Assembly: GCF_027244095.1 (NCBI RefSeq)
Contig: NC_069657.1
Span: 149,540,857-149,604,856, forward strand
Origin: Hemicordylus capensis
Taxonomy: Eukaryota; Chordata; Lepidosauria; Squamata; Cordylidae
DNA: 64,000 bases
Reading direction: 5' to 3'
Under the pieces are notes generated by a model. The model did not search any database. It saw only the letters and a list, made by a program, of their open reading frames with translations, and had not been told where the DNA came from. Positions 1 through 11,925 of the stretch are shown in pieces (position 1 is the first letter of the stretch; every line of letters begins with the position of its first letter). A program made the position numbers and the translations under genes.

Positions 1-167
1 AGAGCCCTTTGGCTAACCCCCAGACTTCAACTACTGGTCAGTGTCCAGCTTTTTCCACCTCTAGGGCACTGACCCCCACGGCTTCTGGTTACTGGTCTGG
101 AGCAGCTGCACCAGGATAGACTGGGTAAAGGTCAAAGGCTACACATGCGGTGCCAGCCCTGAGAAAG

Positions 168-224
168 GAAGAAAGGAAGGAAGGAAGGAAGGAAGGAAGG
201 AAGGAAGGAAGGAAGGAAGGAAGG
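168..224. repeat. (GGAA)n microsatellite
   Basis: A nearly pure GGAA tetranucleotide run lies just past the donor of the third NHEJ1 coding exon, about 40 bp into the intron. It should be length-polymorphic. Nothing suggests a function. Confidence 0.9.
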
Positions 225-263
225 GTATATTCCAAAACAGAGTACAAAGAGCACTCTCCTCAC

Positions 264-3200
264 CTCGACTGAGAGCAGCCCCACTCTCCCGATAGTCTTC
301 AATCTCTGCGTCCTTCTGGAGCAGCAAGGTAGCCAGCTCCTGCACCTGACATTGCAGCGCCAGGCTCATGGCCATCAAAGGCTGCACAAGGTGGCGGGAC
401 ATCTGTCACAGGGCACAGAAAAGAGGGCCAGGGTCAAGCAGCTGTCATGAGAGTGGAGGGTCCGGCGCCAACAGTAGTAATTTAAACAGAGCTCAAGGAG
501 ACCTACAGTGTCAATGAAGCGACCCCCTTCCCTTCACCATGGCACCTTTTGACACAGGGTGCTGCAAAGGGCTGGCAAAGGCTTGCTGCAGGTGGGGAGC
601 GTTCCTGCCATGTGCCATCGTAACTTGGGACACTGTCAGGAGCAATGCTGGTCCTCAGACTATGCCTGCCTTTCTGTCGTTTGCCAGCAGAGGGCTTTGC
701 AGAATGGTTATCAACATGGTATTTGAAAAATAAGGGGTACTGTGGAGCTGCAGGCTGCTGCTTTGAGAGAGAAAGGTGCAATTCCACCTGGCCCTCTTAA
801 TAACCCAGCATCGCCCAGAACGTTGAACTGGATGAGGCGATGCAGTTAAACTAGATCTTCTGCACTACAGCTCAAAGAAAGAGAAATGCTATAGTCAAAA
901 GAAAAAGGAATCACTACCCTCCAAGCATGCCTTCAGCAAACTCCTGTCCCCTCTGTGCATTCCTTTGATGCTTGGTCATCATGAATGAAGGGTCGCTGAA
1001 ATGTTCTAGCTAGCTAGTCCTGCTCTATCCTGAACAGAAGAAAGAAAACCCATTCTCTTAGAATGTAGAAAGCTGCCTCATACTGAATCAGACCCTTGGA
1101 CCATCTAGCTCAGTATTGTCTACTACACTGATCCTCCAAGCTTTCAGACAGGAGTCTTTCCCAGCCCTACCTGGAGATGCTGAGGATTGAACTTGGGACC
1201 TTCTGAATGCAAAACAGATGCTCTACCACTGAGCTATGGCCCCATCCCCACCCTTGGGAAGCGTGAACATATTCAGCCATTGATCATGATACTGATCTCA
1301 CACACTTTCCTGCAGCATCCCAGAGTGCAGATAAAGAGTGTGACTTGAGTGTGGAACTGAACCATGATGCCACCGGATGGCCTGGAATGAGTATCAGCCT
1401 CAGCTCCCTAGCTGGTGTAATGGTTATAATAGTGACCCTGGAAAATGGGATCAAGATCACAGAGAATGCTAGAAAGAGCTACAAAAATTATCACTAGTAC
1501 AGTGGGACACCCAGCTTTACTCTACAGCATATAATTCTCTAGTACCATACTGGGACACCCCAGGGATGTAATCTAACTGCAGAGCAAGTGCTTCCAAAGT
1601 ATTTCCTCCCATCCCACTATTGTTAATGATAATGGAGTCCCCCATCTGTGTTATTAAGTATACTGCACCAGCTTACTCAGGGGGAGGTTCACTAAGATAA
1701 TACATTATATATTCTGGGGGAAACCCAACAACATCTGCATCCACTAAACGAGTATTAGATGCACATGATGTAGAAAGGGAGACATTCCATAAACATCTAC
1801 AAAAAATATATTCTGTACATCTCTCATCTGGCCATCTTCTTAACTTTTTTGTTTGTTTGTTTTGCATTCAGTGAATACACATAATAAATCTGCCCTGTGT
1901 GGAGCAGATCCAGGTTCAAGTTCTGGCCATAAGAAAATGCTCAAGTTGCTAAAATGTGAGCAACAGCAATAGCTTACCTTTAGTTACGATATGGAGGAAA
2001 TGAAACCAAGAACTTTCCAACTGCATAAATTTGCAAAACAGAAATGGAGTGATGCATCATTATGCATCACCCACAACTGCCCGTTTCCTTTGATGCACCT
2101 GATACAGGCCACTAGGCTGGATAGCCATTTAGCGGGAACCAGTCTGGCAGCAAATACTTCATCCCTTAAATCCCAGGTCCACCCAAAGCTATCCTGAGCA
2201 CATAAGTAACACATCTTTATACCAGCTCAGGAGAACAGACTGTACTTATATACATAGCTGTCCCTGAAGTTAATAGCATATCAGAGGGAAGGCCACTCGC
2301 CTAGGCAGTTCCTGTCTTGCACAGCAGTGGCAAAACACCAACCTTAGCTAAGCACCCTGGCGGCATGTCCAGCAGAGTGAGTGCAGAGCTATGCAGCACC
2401 TGACACACATGGGGCGCAAGGGCTAGATTCTAGACTATGCTATGCCCACCGTGCCAGTGCTGCTCTTAAAATGACACCTGCCCAGGCTGCCACCTTAGCT
2501 CAGAAAGATTTTCAGGCTCCATACAAGGGTCATGCATTTCATTTTATAAACATATTTTAGACATATACATATCTGAAATGCAGGTAATAGAACTCAAGTA
2601 ACACCGTCAAATGTTTGTGAATTATTATCTGGGTATGCAGTGCCCCCTGGTGCACACATGGCAAAACTAACCAGCCAGCCAACACTACATGGAGTGTATT
2701 TACCCCCAGCCTGAGCAAAGGTGGTGCTAATACATCACCAGCTCCTCACATTTCAGGTCAGTCATAGGCACTATGTGGGCAAACAGACAAAACCCGATAG
2801 GGAGGCAGGAAAAAAATGAGCAACGGAGGTGGGGGGGCATATATCGCTTAGAGACATTAAAGAAAGAAAATGTAACACAGAGTACAATTTCCCAGTTTGC
2901 AGGTAAACTTAAGATAAAGAATTACCTGGTCACATTGCCATAGGCCGCATGCGCTACTCTGACTACCAGCTACCAAAAGGCCAATCCCAAAGCAAGCATG
3001 AAGTTCTTTTGTAATAGCACAGTGCTACACTGACATTTAGCAGAGCCAGTACATCTGCCAATTAGTGGGCATGCAGGGTTGAAACAAGGCTATGATGAGA
3101 TTGGGACATCCTCAGATCACCTGAAAGTAAAGTGTGCCATCAAGTTGGTTTCGACTCCTGGCACCCGAAAAGCCCTGTGGTTTTCTCTGGTAGAATACAG

Positions 3201-5087
3201 GAGGCCATTGCCTCCTCCTGCGCAGTATGAGATGATGCCTTTAGCATCTTCCTATATCACTACTGCCTCATATTGGTGTTTTCCCATAGTCTGGGAAACA
3301 TACTAGTGGGGATTCAAACCAGCAGCCTTCTGCTTGTTAGTCAAGCATTTCCCTGCTGTGCCACAGATCACCTTAGCCAAGGCTTTATTGATTTATACAT
3401 TTTTACATTTAGACTCCACTCTTCCCCTGGTGAGCCCAGAGCCATGTACGTGGTTGTATTTATCCTCACAACCACCCTGTGAGGTAGGTTAGGCTGAGAG
3501 AGAAGTGCCTGGTCCAGAGTTACCCAGTGAGTTTTGTAGCAGAATGGGGATTTGAACTGGGTCTCCCTGGTCCCAGTCCAACACTCTAACCACTACATCA
3601 CACTGGCTTCTACTAACCGCAAGTTCACCCCATCTGTGTCTGGAACACTCCCAGTTTCGAATGGACCTGCTGAGCTTCTATCTTCTGTCAGGCAGACATA
3701 ATTATCCCCAGGGGGCGTAGCTACGATTGAACAAGGGTGTGTGTTGGAGTGGGGAGGGGGGGGGACAAATGTCCCTGAGAGGGGAGGGCTGACTAGCTGA
3801 GTGACAGCTTGCTCTTTACCCTCCCCCTAGCGCCTCTCTGAAGAAAGTGGTGGGGAAGGGCAGGGGCCCATCTTCACTTTCCCCCAAGGATCACTCAAAC
3901 CTTGCTACACCCCTGGTTATCCCGCACCCATAAGACGAGGTATCAAGCTGCAGCCATATTCAACTGAGGCATCAACCTTCCTCCTTGAACCTCCTTGTTA
4001 AACTTACCATTTCAATAGGCGCTGCTGCGCAATGAAAATCCCAGTGGAAAGGCAGCCCGGAGAGCTCACTCTTCACATGAAGAATCAGGCTGCTGGGACT
4101 GAGCTGGCAGGAGAAGGAGGTAGAACTGTTCTTTTGCCCTTCCAGAAGGGGACATATCAGATTGCGCAGGCGGTTCAGGAAGGAGGATGTATGAGCTGTC
4201 AGGCGCTTATTTAGTTCCTGGGTGAGGTTTTTAAAAAGCAGGAATGAGAAGGATACATTATTCAGTCCATTCCCCTCACTCCCAAAGAGCTTCCCCACCA
4301 CCGTCTTCCTCAGACACTACTGGGATGTGCCATCAAGTAATTCCCAGAAACCACATTGCATTGGGAGTATATTTCCGCAAGATTTCTGTATATATTTTTC
4401 TAGTACATTAGACTCATTTATTTCCTATATTTTCTATTCGCTCCCATCCCTAGGGCTTAAGATGAACACAAAATGTTTTTGAAAGTTAACAAAAACAGAC
4501 TGAAATATCACTTTTTAAAAAATGTATTTGTATCCATCACATACTTTTCCTAATGCGTTTTGTTGCAGAACTACTGCATTTTTCCAAGCACTCAGTTCAA
4601 TAGTTTGTACCTGGGGAAATACAATATATCCTCCAATAGCACTTTCAGTACTCCAGTAACCAAGCGGAATGTGCTTGCAGGAGTGTAACAAGAACCTACT
4701 GAGTATGGGTTGTAAGAATGTCTGACCCAGCGTTGGGGGAGACTTTTTCTAGTGGCTTGGAAACTAGACACTTGCATCACTACCAATCAAGAATTTCTGT
4801 TCTCCACAGAAATGCCCCATTGGTGTTTTCCTTTAAGCCTGGACTGATAGGATAAGTGTGTTTGCCATGGGCATATTTTGCATCCACATTTATTAACTCA
4901 CCTTTGACCTCTGGTGTATGACATCAGTACCTGCCCTTTCATACCACATACTGCTGAGGTCAGAGAGCAGCAAAGCATAGCCAGCATCCCCAAACCAAGC
5001 CTTGGCCATCAGTGTGGACTCAGCAAAGCAAACAGAAGCCCAGGGCTGCAGAAGAAGCCTGCTTTCCAGGTCCTCAGTGTTCTCCAT
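264..5087 (-). CDS. NHEJ1: NHEJ1 / XLF, first three coding exons (partial)
   Basis: Non-homologous end-joining factor 1 (XLF), a nuclear partner of XRCC4-LIG4 that bridges broken DNA ends. Coding exons, all phase-consistent: 4902-5087 (residues 1-62), 4008-4217 (63-132) and 264-402 (133-178, ending one base into a codon). The start ATG (5085-5087) lies one base after a splice acceptor, so the 5' UTR is at least partly in an upstream exon. The protein aligns throughout with human [11 protein letters not shown] for [19 protein letters not shown] for [19 protein letters not shown] identical, [14 protein letters not shown] for [14 protein letters not shown]. The human Leu115 needed for XRCC4 binding is kept here as Leu117 (SGLPF). 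The third exon starts the long coiled coil ([20 protein letters not shown]). Remaining exons lie left of the window. Introns hold SINEs and a MITE. No coding damage is seen. Confidence 0.97.
1063..1258 (-). repeat. tRNA-derived SINE (tRNA-only form)
   Basis: Read on the minus strand it begins with a tRNA-like head: A box CATAGCTCAGTGG, then a B-box-like AAGTTCAATCC. The body contains GACTCCTGTCTGAAAGC and ends TGATTCAGTATGAGGCAGC. The same body occurs near 22.2, 54.5, 56.3 and 59.5 kb, there preceded by a 5S-like module. This copy has only the tRNA unit. It lies in an NHEJ1 intron. Confidence 0.85.
3128..3367 (-). repeat. Sauria-type SINE (tRNA head, BovB-like tail)
   Basis: On the minus strand it starts GGCACAGCAGGGAAATGC, has a B box (GGTTTGAATCCCC), a body containing CCCAGACTATGGGAAA, and a 3' tail AGTCGAAACCAACTTGATGG. 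That tail resembles the 3' end of BovB LINEs, as known for Sauria SINEs. A second copy at 5553 is in the same orientation. Confidence 0.85.
3385..3608 (-). repeat. tRNA-derived SINE with ATAAA-type tail
   Basis: On the minus strand: tRNA-like head (GTGATGTAGTGGTTAGAGTG with B box CAGTTCAAATCCCC), then a body with CTCTCAGCCTAACCTACCTC and CCTCACAGGGTGGTTGTGAG, ending in an A/T-rich tail. The same family is at 7415 (3' part), 11622, 18375 (3' part), 26577, 53048 and 57455. Confidence 0.85.
3709..3915. mobile_element. hAT MITE, CAGGGGCGTAGC family
   Basis: A 207-bp element with terminal inverted repeats CAGGGGGCGTAGCTACG and CAGGGGTGTAGCAAGG (right end, complement). It is flanked by 8-bp duplications ATTATCCC and GTTATCCC (one mismatch), as hAT elements leave. 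Copies of the same family lie at 50607 and 52679. Confidence 0.85.
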
Positions 5088-5552
5088 CCTATGACAATGA
5101 AATAAAATGTTCATCATTGTCATTTAAATGTACTTTTCTTATTTCTGTAAACACACACTAAGCAAGCTGAAGCTATCTCTACAGATTAGGTGAAGTCTTA
5201 GCATAGAACCAGATTCAAAAAAAGCTTGCAGTGAAGTACAAGACAGCTTTTGGAAAGAAATCCAGATTTTGATGCCACAGTTAGTTTTTTTAATCTTTGA
5301 ATCTGATGAATTTTCATTCTTAAAAGCTGTACTCGAGACATGCTGCTTATTGGATTCAATTTCTCAGAATGTTTCCATTCCACTGGAAGTTCATGCAATT
5401 ATTTGCTTACTCCATGGCATCCTGTCTGAAGGCACCAGTTTCTTTTTGGACAGAACAGGTGATCTCAGATATACCGCTACAAGGAACCAATGAGAACTTT
5501 CAGTGGTTACAACCTTGTTTGGGAGGTTGCTAACACAAAGATGCTCTAAATT

Positions 5553-5796
5553 AAAGTGTGCCGTCGAGTCGGTGTCGACTCCGGGTGACCACAGAGCCCT
5601 GTGGTTTTCTTTAGTAGAATACAGGAGGGGTTTACCGTTGCCTCCTCCCGTGCAGTATGAGATGATGCCTTTCAGCATCTTCATATATCGCTGCTGCCCG
5701 ATATAGGTGTTTCCCATAGTCTGGGAAACATACCAGCAGGGATTCAAACCGGCAACCTCAGGCTTGCTAGTCAAGTCATTTCCCCGCTGTGCCTGC
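5553..5796 (-). repeat. Sauria-type SINE
   Basis: A better preserved copy than the one at 3128. On the minus strand: head GGCACAGCGGGGAAATGAC, B box CCGGTTTGAATCCC, and tail GGAGTCGACACCGACTCGAC. It lies upstream of the first NHEJ1 coding exon, in the inferred 5' UTR intron. Confidence 0.9.
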
Positions 5797-6095
5797 TCTA
5801 GCACAATATTATACTGCCACAAAGTATTTGCTGTCTCATAAAATGGGTTGCTTATCATTGAGTTCTAGACAGTCACACCTGAAAATTTATTCTTTCTTTT
5901 ATTCTCTTTCATTTATTGTCTTTCTTTCTCAAAGATCTAGTACTTTCGAGGATATAAATGGTCCCAGAGCAGTTACCTGTTTAGCAATGAGAGAGAGTGT
6001 GCAAGCACACTGGTTCTAAGGTTGTAGATTATGGAAGAGTTTCTTCAGGCTTGCACATTTGTCAGTTATGGATTTTTTCTTGTTCCGTTTAAGGG

Positions 6096-6494
6096 TAGGG
6101 ATGTGCATGGAACCGTGGAGCTGCGGTCCGGCACTGGGGTGGGGGTTCCTTTAAGGGCGGGGGGAGGGTGTACTTACCCCTCCCGCCGCTTTCCCCCCGC
6201 TGGCACGCATTTTTTGGTAAGCATTTGGGGCGGCAGGATACCTCTCTGTCGCCCCTTCCCCCTCTCGGCAGCAAAAGACTTCAGAAAGCCTTTTGCGCAT
6301 GCGCACATCACACGTGCGCTTCACGTCAAAAAAATGCACACCAGCAGGGGAAAAGCGGCAGGAGGGATAAGTACACCCTCCCCCCGCCTTTAAAGGAACC
6401 CCCACCCCAACGTTCGAACCGCCAAACTGTCCCAAGATCAGACCAGTCTGGAGGCCTGTAGAATGGCCTCTGGACTGGTCTGTGCACATCACTA
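6096..6494. mobile_element. hAT MITE, TAGGGATGTGC family
   Basis: A 399-bp element flanked by a perfect 8-bp duplication TTTAAGGG (6088-6095 and 6495-6502). Ends are TAGGGATGTGCATGG and, in complement, TAGTGATGTGCACAG. Long imperfect inverted arms pair about 6145-6210 with 6335-6405, both GC-rich and containing CCTTTAAAGG-like motifs. Open frames of 97-120 codons here follow this composition and are not genes. Confidence 0.93.
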
Positions 6495-6639
6495 TTTAAG
6501 GGTAACAGAGCAGTTATTTACACAAGAACTAAAATAATATGATTGAACAAGCTTATTGGCAACAGTTACCCCACATCTGAGGTTGCTTAATACAATACAT
6601 ATGTTGTGGTGCATTACAAGACACAACATATACCCTCAG

Positions 6640-7392
6640 GATATCAACGAAGGCCCACTTAGAAAGACCTTACCAGGACAGAGATAGCTTGATCACAGTT
6701 ACTCACGCTCTGGTAACTTCTTGCTTAGATTACTGCAATGTGTTGTATATGGAGCTGCCTTTGAAAATGGTACAGAAACTGCAGCTGGTACAAAATAGAG
6801 TTGCAAGATTATTAACTGGGACTGGACATTTTTATTATATTAAGCCAGTGCTTTGTCAGCCTCACTGGCTCCCAGTCCATTTCCGGGCCCAATTCAAAGT
6901 GCTGGTTTTAACCTTTAAAGCCCTAAATGGCCTGGGACCGGGTTATCTAAGAGAGTGCCTTGCCCATATGTCCCTACCCATACCTTAAGATCTTCTTTAG
7001 AGGCCCTCCTCCAGATTCCCCAGCCAAACAAGGTGAGGCAGGTGGCTACCAGGGAGATGGCCTTTTCGGTGGTTGCACCCCATTTATGGAATAGCCTCCC
7101 CAGTGAGGTTCACCTGGCTTCATCACTTTGTTCTTTTAGATGCCTGGTAAAGACCTTTTTTTTCACACAGGCCTTTTACATTTGAGTTTTCAAATTTGGG
7201 CTTTCAGATTTGTGGTGACATTTAACTAATTTTAAAATGAGTTTTTAAGCTGTTTTGTATTGTATTTTATATTTTCTTTTTACCTTTTTTTTTATCATGA
7301 CTTAATGTGTTTTTATTGTATGTTTTAATCCTCTGTTGTGAGCAGCCCAGAGAACAATTTGTTACAGGGAGGCTAACAAATACAGTTTATTA
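6640..7392 (+). mobile_element. L2 LINE, 3' end
   Basis: Plus-strand frames read the end of an L2 reverse transcriptase: DYCNVLYMELPL, KLQLVQNRVARLLTG, HWLPVHFRAQFKVLVLTF, ALNGLGPGYL, then FSVVAPHLWNSLPSEV after a frame change. An A/T-rich 3' UTR with GAGCAGCCCAGAG follows. This is a 5'-truncated copy. Confidence 0.9.
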
Positions 7393-7414
7393 TTCTTTTT
7401 TTAAAAAATTCTCT

Positions 7415-7530
7415 TTCAGCCTAACCTATCTCATAGGATTGTTGGAATTATAAAAGGGAGAGAACCTTGTATGGTACCTGGAGCTCCTTGGAGGAAGGGT
7501 AGGATAAAAATGCAACAACAATACTAACCT
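7415..7530 (+). repeat. tRNA-derived SINE, 3' part
   Basis: The body and tail of the family at 3385, in plus orientation: CAGCCTAACCTATCTC, then CTTGGAGGAAGGGTAGGATA and an A/C-rich end. The tRNA head is missing. It lies just past the L2 3' end. Confidence 0.7.
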
Positions 7531-8134
7531 AAGAACAATCCTCCTGCATCTCAAAAAGAACTGTGGACAGATAAATATAGAGAGAGCACTATGGCAATAT
7601 AAACTTTAGTAGACAGACTTGGGAAGGCAGGAGGCACAATAAGGACTCAAACTGTTTGGGGTGAGGGGTACAGAAAGGACAGACATTTGCCCAAATGCTC
7701 TTATATTTAGATGAGAGTTAGCAGTGTCTTCAGAGCAAAGTGTGATCCAGTGTTGACCTACTTGGCTTCAGACTCCATTTCAGCCAAACTCATTGGATGG
7801 CCTGACAAAAGTCAACCATACTTCTAAAATGAGGGGTCCTGAGGTTCAATCCTGCTTGTCACTCGCATCCTCTAGTTTGAAAGCTATTCTTCTTAATTAC
7901 CAGATCTGTAGAGGCAAATGATAATTCTTTAGTGGTGAAATAAAGACATTCTTCATGTACTCAAAAAGAAATCTTTCTTATTACTCATTCATATTATATT
8001 GTGATGACTTCCGTTTTAAGCAATAAAGAACTTGAACTATTCATTCATAGGAGGTTGAGCTCTGGCAGAAGTTTCCCCTCTATAAAGGGGCCATCTTGCC
8101 TATTTTCTGAAGACGTTCATGTTGGAATATTGTA

Positions 8135-8435
8135 ACATAACTAATAAGAACAACAACTCCTCTATACATCGTCAACCAAAAAAGTTCTCAAAGCAGTTTA
8201 CATTGCAAAATGAATGAGATTATCTGTCCCAAAAGGATTCACAATCTTAAAATACTATGCTATGCTATGCTATGCTATGCTATGCTATTCTATACTATAC
8301 TATACTATACTATACTATACTAAAAGGAACGCTACACTGAGCTGAAAAAGGACAATTGCTCTCCCCCTACTAAATGCTACCACTAAAAAGTGCCTCTTGA
8401 ACCAGTTAGCAGGGGTTTCTAACAATCTAGTTTCT
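8135..8435 (-). repeat. L2-like repeat 3' end with internal pentamer satellite
   Basis: TCTCAAAGCAGTTTACATTG and AAAGGATTCACAATCTTAAA match a 3'-end repeat seen again at 29145, with the shared downstream block GGACAATTGCTCTCCCCCTA. It is interrupted at about 8252-8325 by (ATGCT)n passing into (ATACT)n, a pentanucleotide microsatellite. Confidence 0.65.
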
Positions 8436-8439
8436 GAAG

Positions 8440-10040
8440 GATACACATATTATTATTTAAGAACAAAGTGGTGTCCAGGTTTTTCTGTTTCAGTGTGATC
8501 TGACCACTATCACATAGCAGGTGAGAAGAGTAGGGGGAGAGAAAGGGTGAAGGGTCACACCTGGTCTGGTTTTTTGTCATTAACAAATGAGCATATTTTT
8601 ATTCATATATCCAAATGTACAGCATATATAACAGTATGTTATATACAGAGAGACACTCCTATTCTCCAATACAGAGAACACCCCTATTCTCACACCAAGC
8701 ATCATTGCCTGAGCTTTTCTCTCACTCAAGCTTTTCTCTGTCACTCCTACGCACGCACACAGCACATGGCTGAAAGCTCTTTTGTCCAATATTGCTAAGT
8801 GTGTAAGAATTCTTGTATACACATGAAAATCAGAGGCCTCCATAAGACATTCAAGGCCTTTTGCACTCGTGTACACAAATATCTGAGAATTCGGTAGCAT
8901 TGCCTCAGGCATCACAGCTCCAGCGCCTAGTGTGACCAGGAAGCTGCAATAAGAGCATGGGTGGGTGAAATGTGTTAGACGGGCTGGAGAGCAAGAGAGG
9001 GCAGCGCAGCTGCTCTCTCAGGTACTGCAACTGCTAGCACCACCACAGCTGGTTTGCTGTATATGCCTTATTGAACTAAAATTCAGAATAAAAATGTCTT
9101 AAATCAATTAAATCAATGAATTTCCACACATATCCAGCCACATGCATAATGGAACAACAAAGGGGGGTGGGGAGTGGGGAAGATTCCTTCCCTCTCTTTC
9201 TCTTTCCATTTTCTGTTTAATTCAAATAAAGACTTCTTCCCTCCTCTGACCCTGCCATTAGAGATGCGAGTGGAAAATACTGGTTTGTTTTTTTTTTTCA
9301 TTTTCAACGTTTGTTTACAAAAAAGAAGAGGGAGTAAAGAAAACAGAAGAGAAGGGGGGAACCTTATATTCCTTTAACTTTGGCAGCTGATATGCCCAGC
9401 CCTACTGCCTAAAGTGAGGAGGACAGGCGAGGGGTGTGCAGCTTACTATGCACTCTCTTAAGGTGAAGCATCTTCACACATTGCTGAAAGAAAAAAAAGA
9501 GAAGGAACGGGGGATGGAGTCCAAGGCTGGAGTCTGGAGTTGTTGTTGTTCCCCGCCACAGAAGATTCTGAGCAAAAGCACAAGGATTTTGAGGCTCTGC
9601 AGACAAATCCCAAAATTGATCATCTGGCAACAACACCTCAGTTATATTATATTCCTTCTTTACAATGGCCTGTCCTGCACTGGCTTCTAGAGCGGAACAA
9701 GTTAGTAAACTTATAACAATTTTCAGTTTGGGGACTTTGAAAATTTATGAAAGCTTAACAGAATGAACGCTTGCAGCCTCATCTTTTGCACATTTACTCA
9801 AAAGTAAATGCTCAGAGGATTGCAGCTTTATGTTTTTTGTTTAAAGAGAGGAAGGATTTTGAGTCACCTCTCTTTCATCTTAAACTGGAACCTGATACGC
9901 ACTCTTCGGCCAGTAAATCCCACTGAACTCAGATTTAGGATTCTCTCCAAAAGACAAAATAGGGATAGTGTTTTACCAACGACTGTTGTAGAGACAGCTG
10001 AAGCGTATGCAAATAATGGGGGAAGGCCGGAGAAAGGCGG
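8440..10040. other. No recognisable gene; likely NHEJ1 5' intron
   Basis: A/T-rich sequence with purine/pyrimidine tracts. I see no exon with homology and no clear element. It lies between the first coding exon of NHEJ1 and its candidate promoter, so it is probably intronic. Confidence 0.4.
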
Positions 10041-10560
10041 GGTAAGGAAACGATGAGAACCCTACCAGCACGGACAAGCATTTGCAAGGACCCAACACAC
10101 TTAGAAGCAGCAGGCAGCTTGCACGCGATCCCGACCTCCCAGCAGTTTGCTCCGCCACACCTGGGAGAAAGGCCAATCGCAGCACTTCAACAGTTTAAAC
10201 TGGTTTTCAAATGTGTGACTCGTTCATGTTTCCGAAGTTCCGAACACACACAGCCTAACATGATCTTTCCGCCAATGGAAACCACAATTCCCAGCATGCC
10301 CTATTCACCTATGGCATGCCGGGATTTGTAGTTATCGTCGAGGGGTACAGCCGCTCAGAGAGTTTGGAACGAAGTGAGAATTTTTCTGATCCTGACACAC
10401 CTCTTAAGGATTGAAGGGAGGTGGCGGGGCGGCGGCGGCTGGGTAGCCCTTCTAGTTTTCTCTCTCCACCACCGTGAATTCCGGCTCCCAAAAGGAACCG
10501 ATGCCGAAGGAGCCCCAAGGAAAGGGAAAGAGAGATTCAAGCGCAGCCGGAAACAGTCTT
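10041..10560 (-). promoter_or_regulatory. Candidate NHEJ1 promoter / first-exon region
   Basis: A locally CpG-richer stretch between the first NHEJ1 coding exon and the 3' end of SLC23A3, where an NHEJ1 promoter must lie. It has inverted CCAAT boxes (ATTGG on the minus strand near 10171 and 10273). It also has two ZNF143/SBS-like sites in opposite orientation about 15 bp apart: CACAATTCCCAGCATGCC near 10281 and GCATGCCGGGATTTGTAG near 10315. A GTAGGG donor on the minus strand near 10062 could end a non-coding first exon. The transcription start is not shown directly. Confidence 0.5.
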
Positions 10561-11621
10561 GTTGCTAGTGCTCCTCAAAGGCCGTTTCTACAGATATTCT
10601 CCACCCATGGCTCAGTGCTTACTGTACATTCAATCCATAGGCAACCACTAAGAGCGGAGGAATGTCCCTCGTGCAAAAAGCGAAAGCCACATAAGCACAC
10701 GTACTCACTCCACTGAAGCCCGTAATAAATAGAATCAAAGACCAACAGATAAACAGACTTTGGCTTTGTCATTCCGCAGAGTTCCAAAAAGAAAGAAAGA
10801 AATATACGTGGCAATGTAAGAACAAAATTAGGACATACGATTATTTCTCATATCTCAAAACATTATTATTTTAAGCCACCATCCATGGCCAGGGTGCTTT
10901 GTCTGCAATATTGCAGGGCAACAAAGACTGATCCTGAAATTTACAATCTTCGAGTAATTCACATTCACAATACCTATATTATTCCTTATACTGATATGTT
11001 ATCAATACTAGTCTCGTAAGATAAGATCACTGGTTCCCATTATACACACTGAGAAATAACGTTATCCAAGTCTACACAAGTCCACAAGCTAAGACTTGAT
11101 TGTAGACAGCATTCTCTTATTAACGTGCAACTCACATCCACGGAATTACAAATACTAACAAACATCTGGCTATAAAATATATATTTCCAGTGTTATTTGC
11201 TGTGTTTTATATAAGCTTGTGTTAGTGAAATAGAGGATTTAAAAGTTACTTAAGGTGGTGGCTTTTCTTTAGATGGAAAGTAAATGGTAGTAGCTTTACC
11301 TTGTACAAATAATCATACTTGTAGAAGTTCAGTAGTGGTAAGAGGTCCCTCTTTCCTCCTTTGCATCATCCACAGAGGATGAAGCAAAATGTAATACAAA
11401 CCTGTGGATACAACAACACTTCCTCTGACTAGTTACACATGGGCAAACACTCATGATGACAATCTTTACAAAGACACTTGTGTGTTTAATTCTATAGACC
11501 TTTATTTCAGCAGACATAAGGCTTGATTTATCCAAGACACCGGCCATGAAGAAAGCTCTTACCTATAAAGGCTTTCCACATACACCAGTCATGATTAAAG
11601 TCACTTACGTTACCATGTGTA

Positions 11622-11846
11622 CTTATTTATTTTTACATTTATATCCCACTCTTCCTCCAAGGAGCCCAGAGCAATGTACTACATACTTGAGTTTCTCCTC
11701 CCAACAACCCTGTGATGTAGGTTAGGCTGAGAGAGAAGTGACTGGCCCAGAGTCACCCAGCTAGTATCATGGCTGAATGGGGATTTGAACTCGGGTCTCC
11801 GAGTCCCCGGTCCTAGTCCAGCACTCTAACCACTACACCAGGCTGG
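11622..11846 (-). repeat. tRNA-derived SINE with ATAAA-type tail
   Basis: A well-preserved copy of the family at 3385. On the minus strand: head CCTGGTGTAGTGGTTAGAG, B box CCGAGTTCAAATCCCC, body TCTCTCAGCCTAACCTAC, tail GAAGAGTGGGATATAAATG. Confidence 0.9.
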
Positions 11847-11925
11847 CTGTACTGTCCCATTCACATGTTAATCTTAGGATGCCAACCATTGATGGCTGGA
11901 CAGGTGTGTCTCTGGCACACCAACA

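Noticed and set aside
1190-1250. tRNA gene
   Set aside because: The A and B boxes belong to a SINE head with the shared SINE body attached; no intact cloverleaf or terminator is seen.
5391-5858. Minus-strand 155-codon frame as a gene
   Set aside because: Most of it is the Sauria SINE at 5553-5796 read through.
8252-8325. CRISPR-like regular repeat
   Set aside because: It is a pure pentanucleotide microsatellite with no spacers; the window is vertebrate nuclear DNA.
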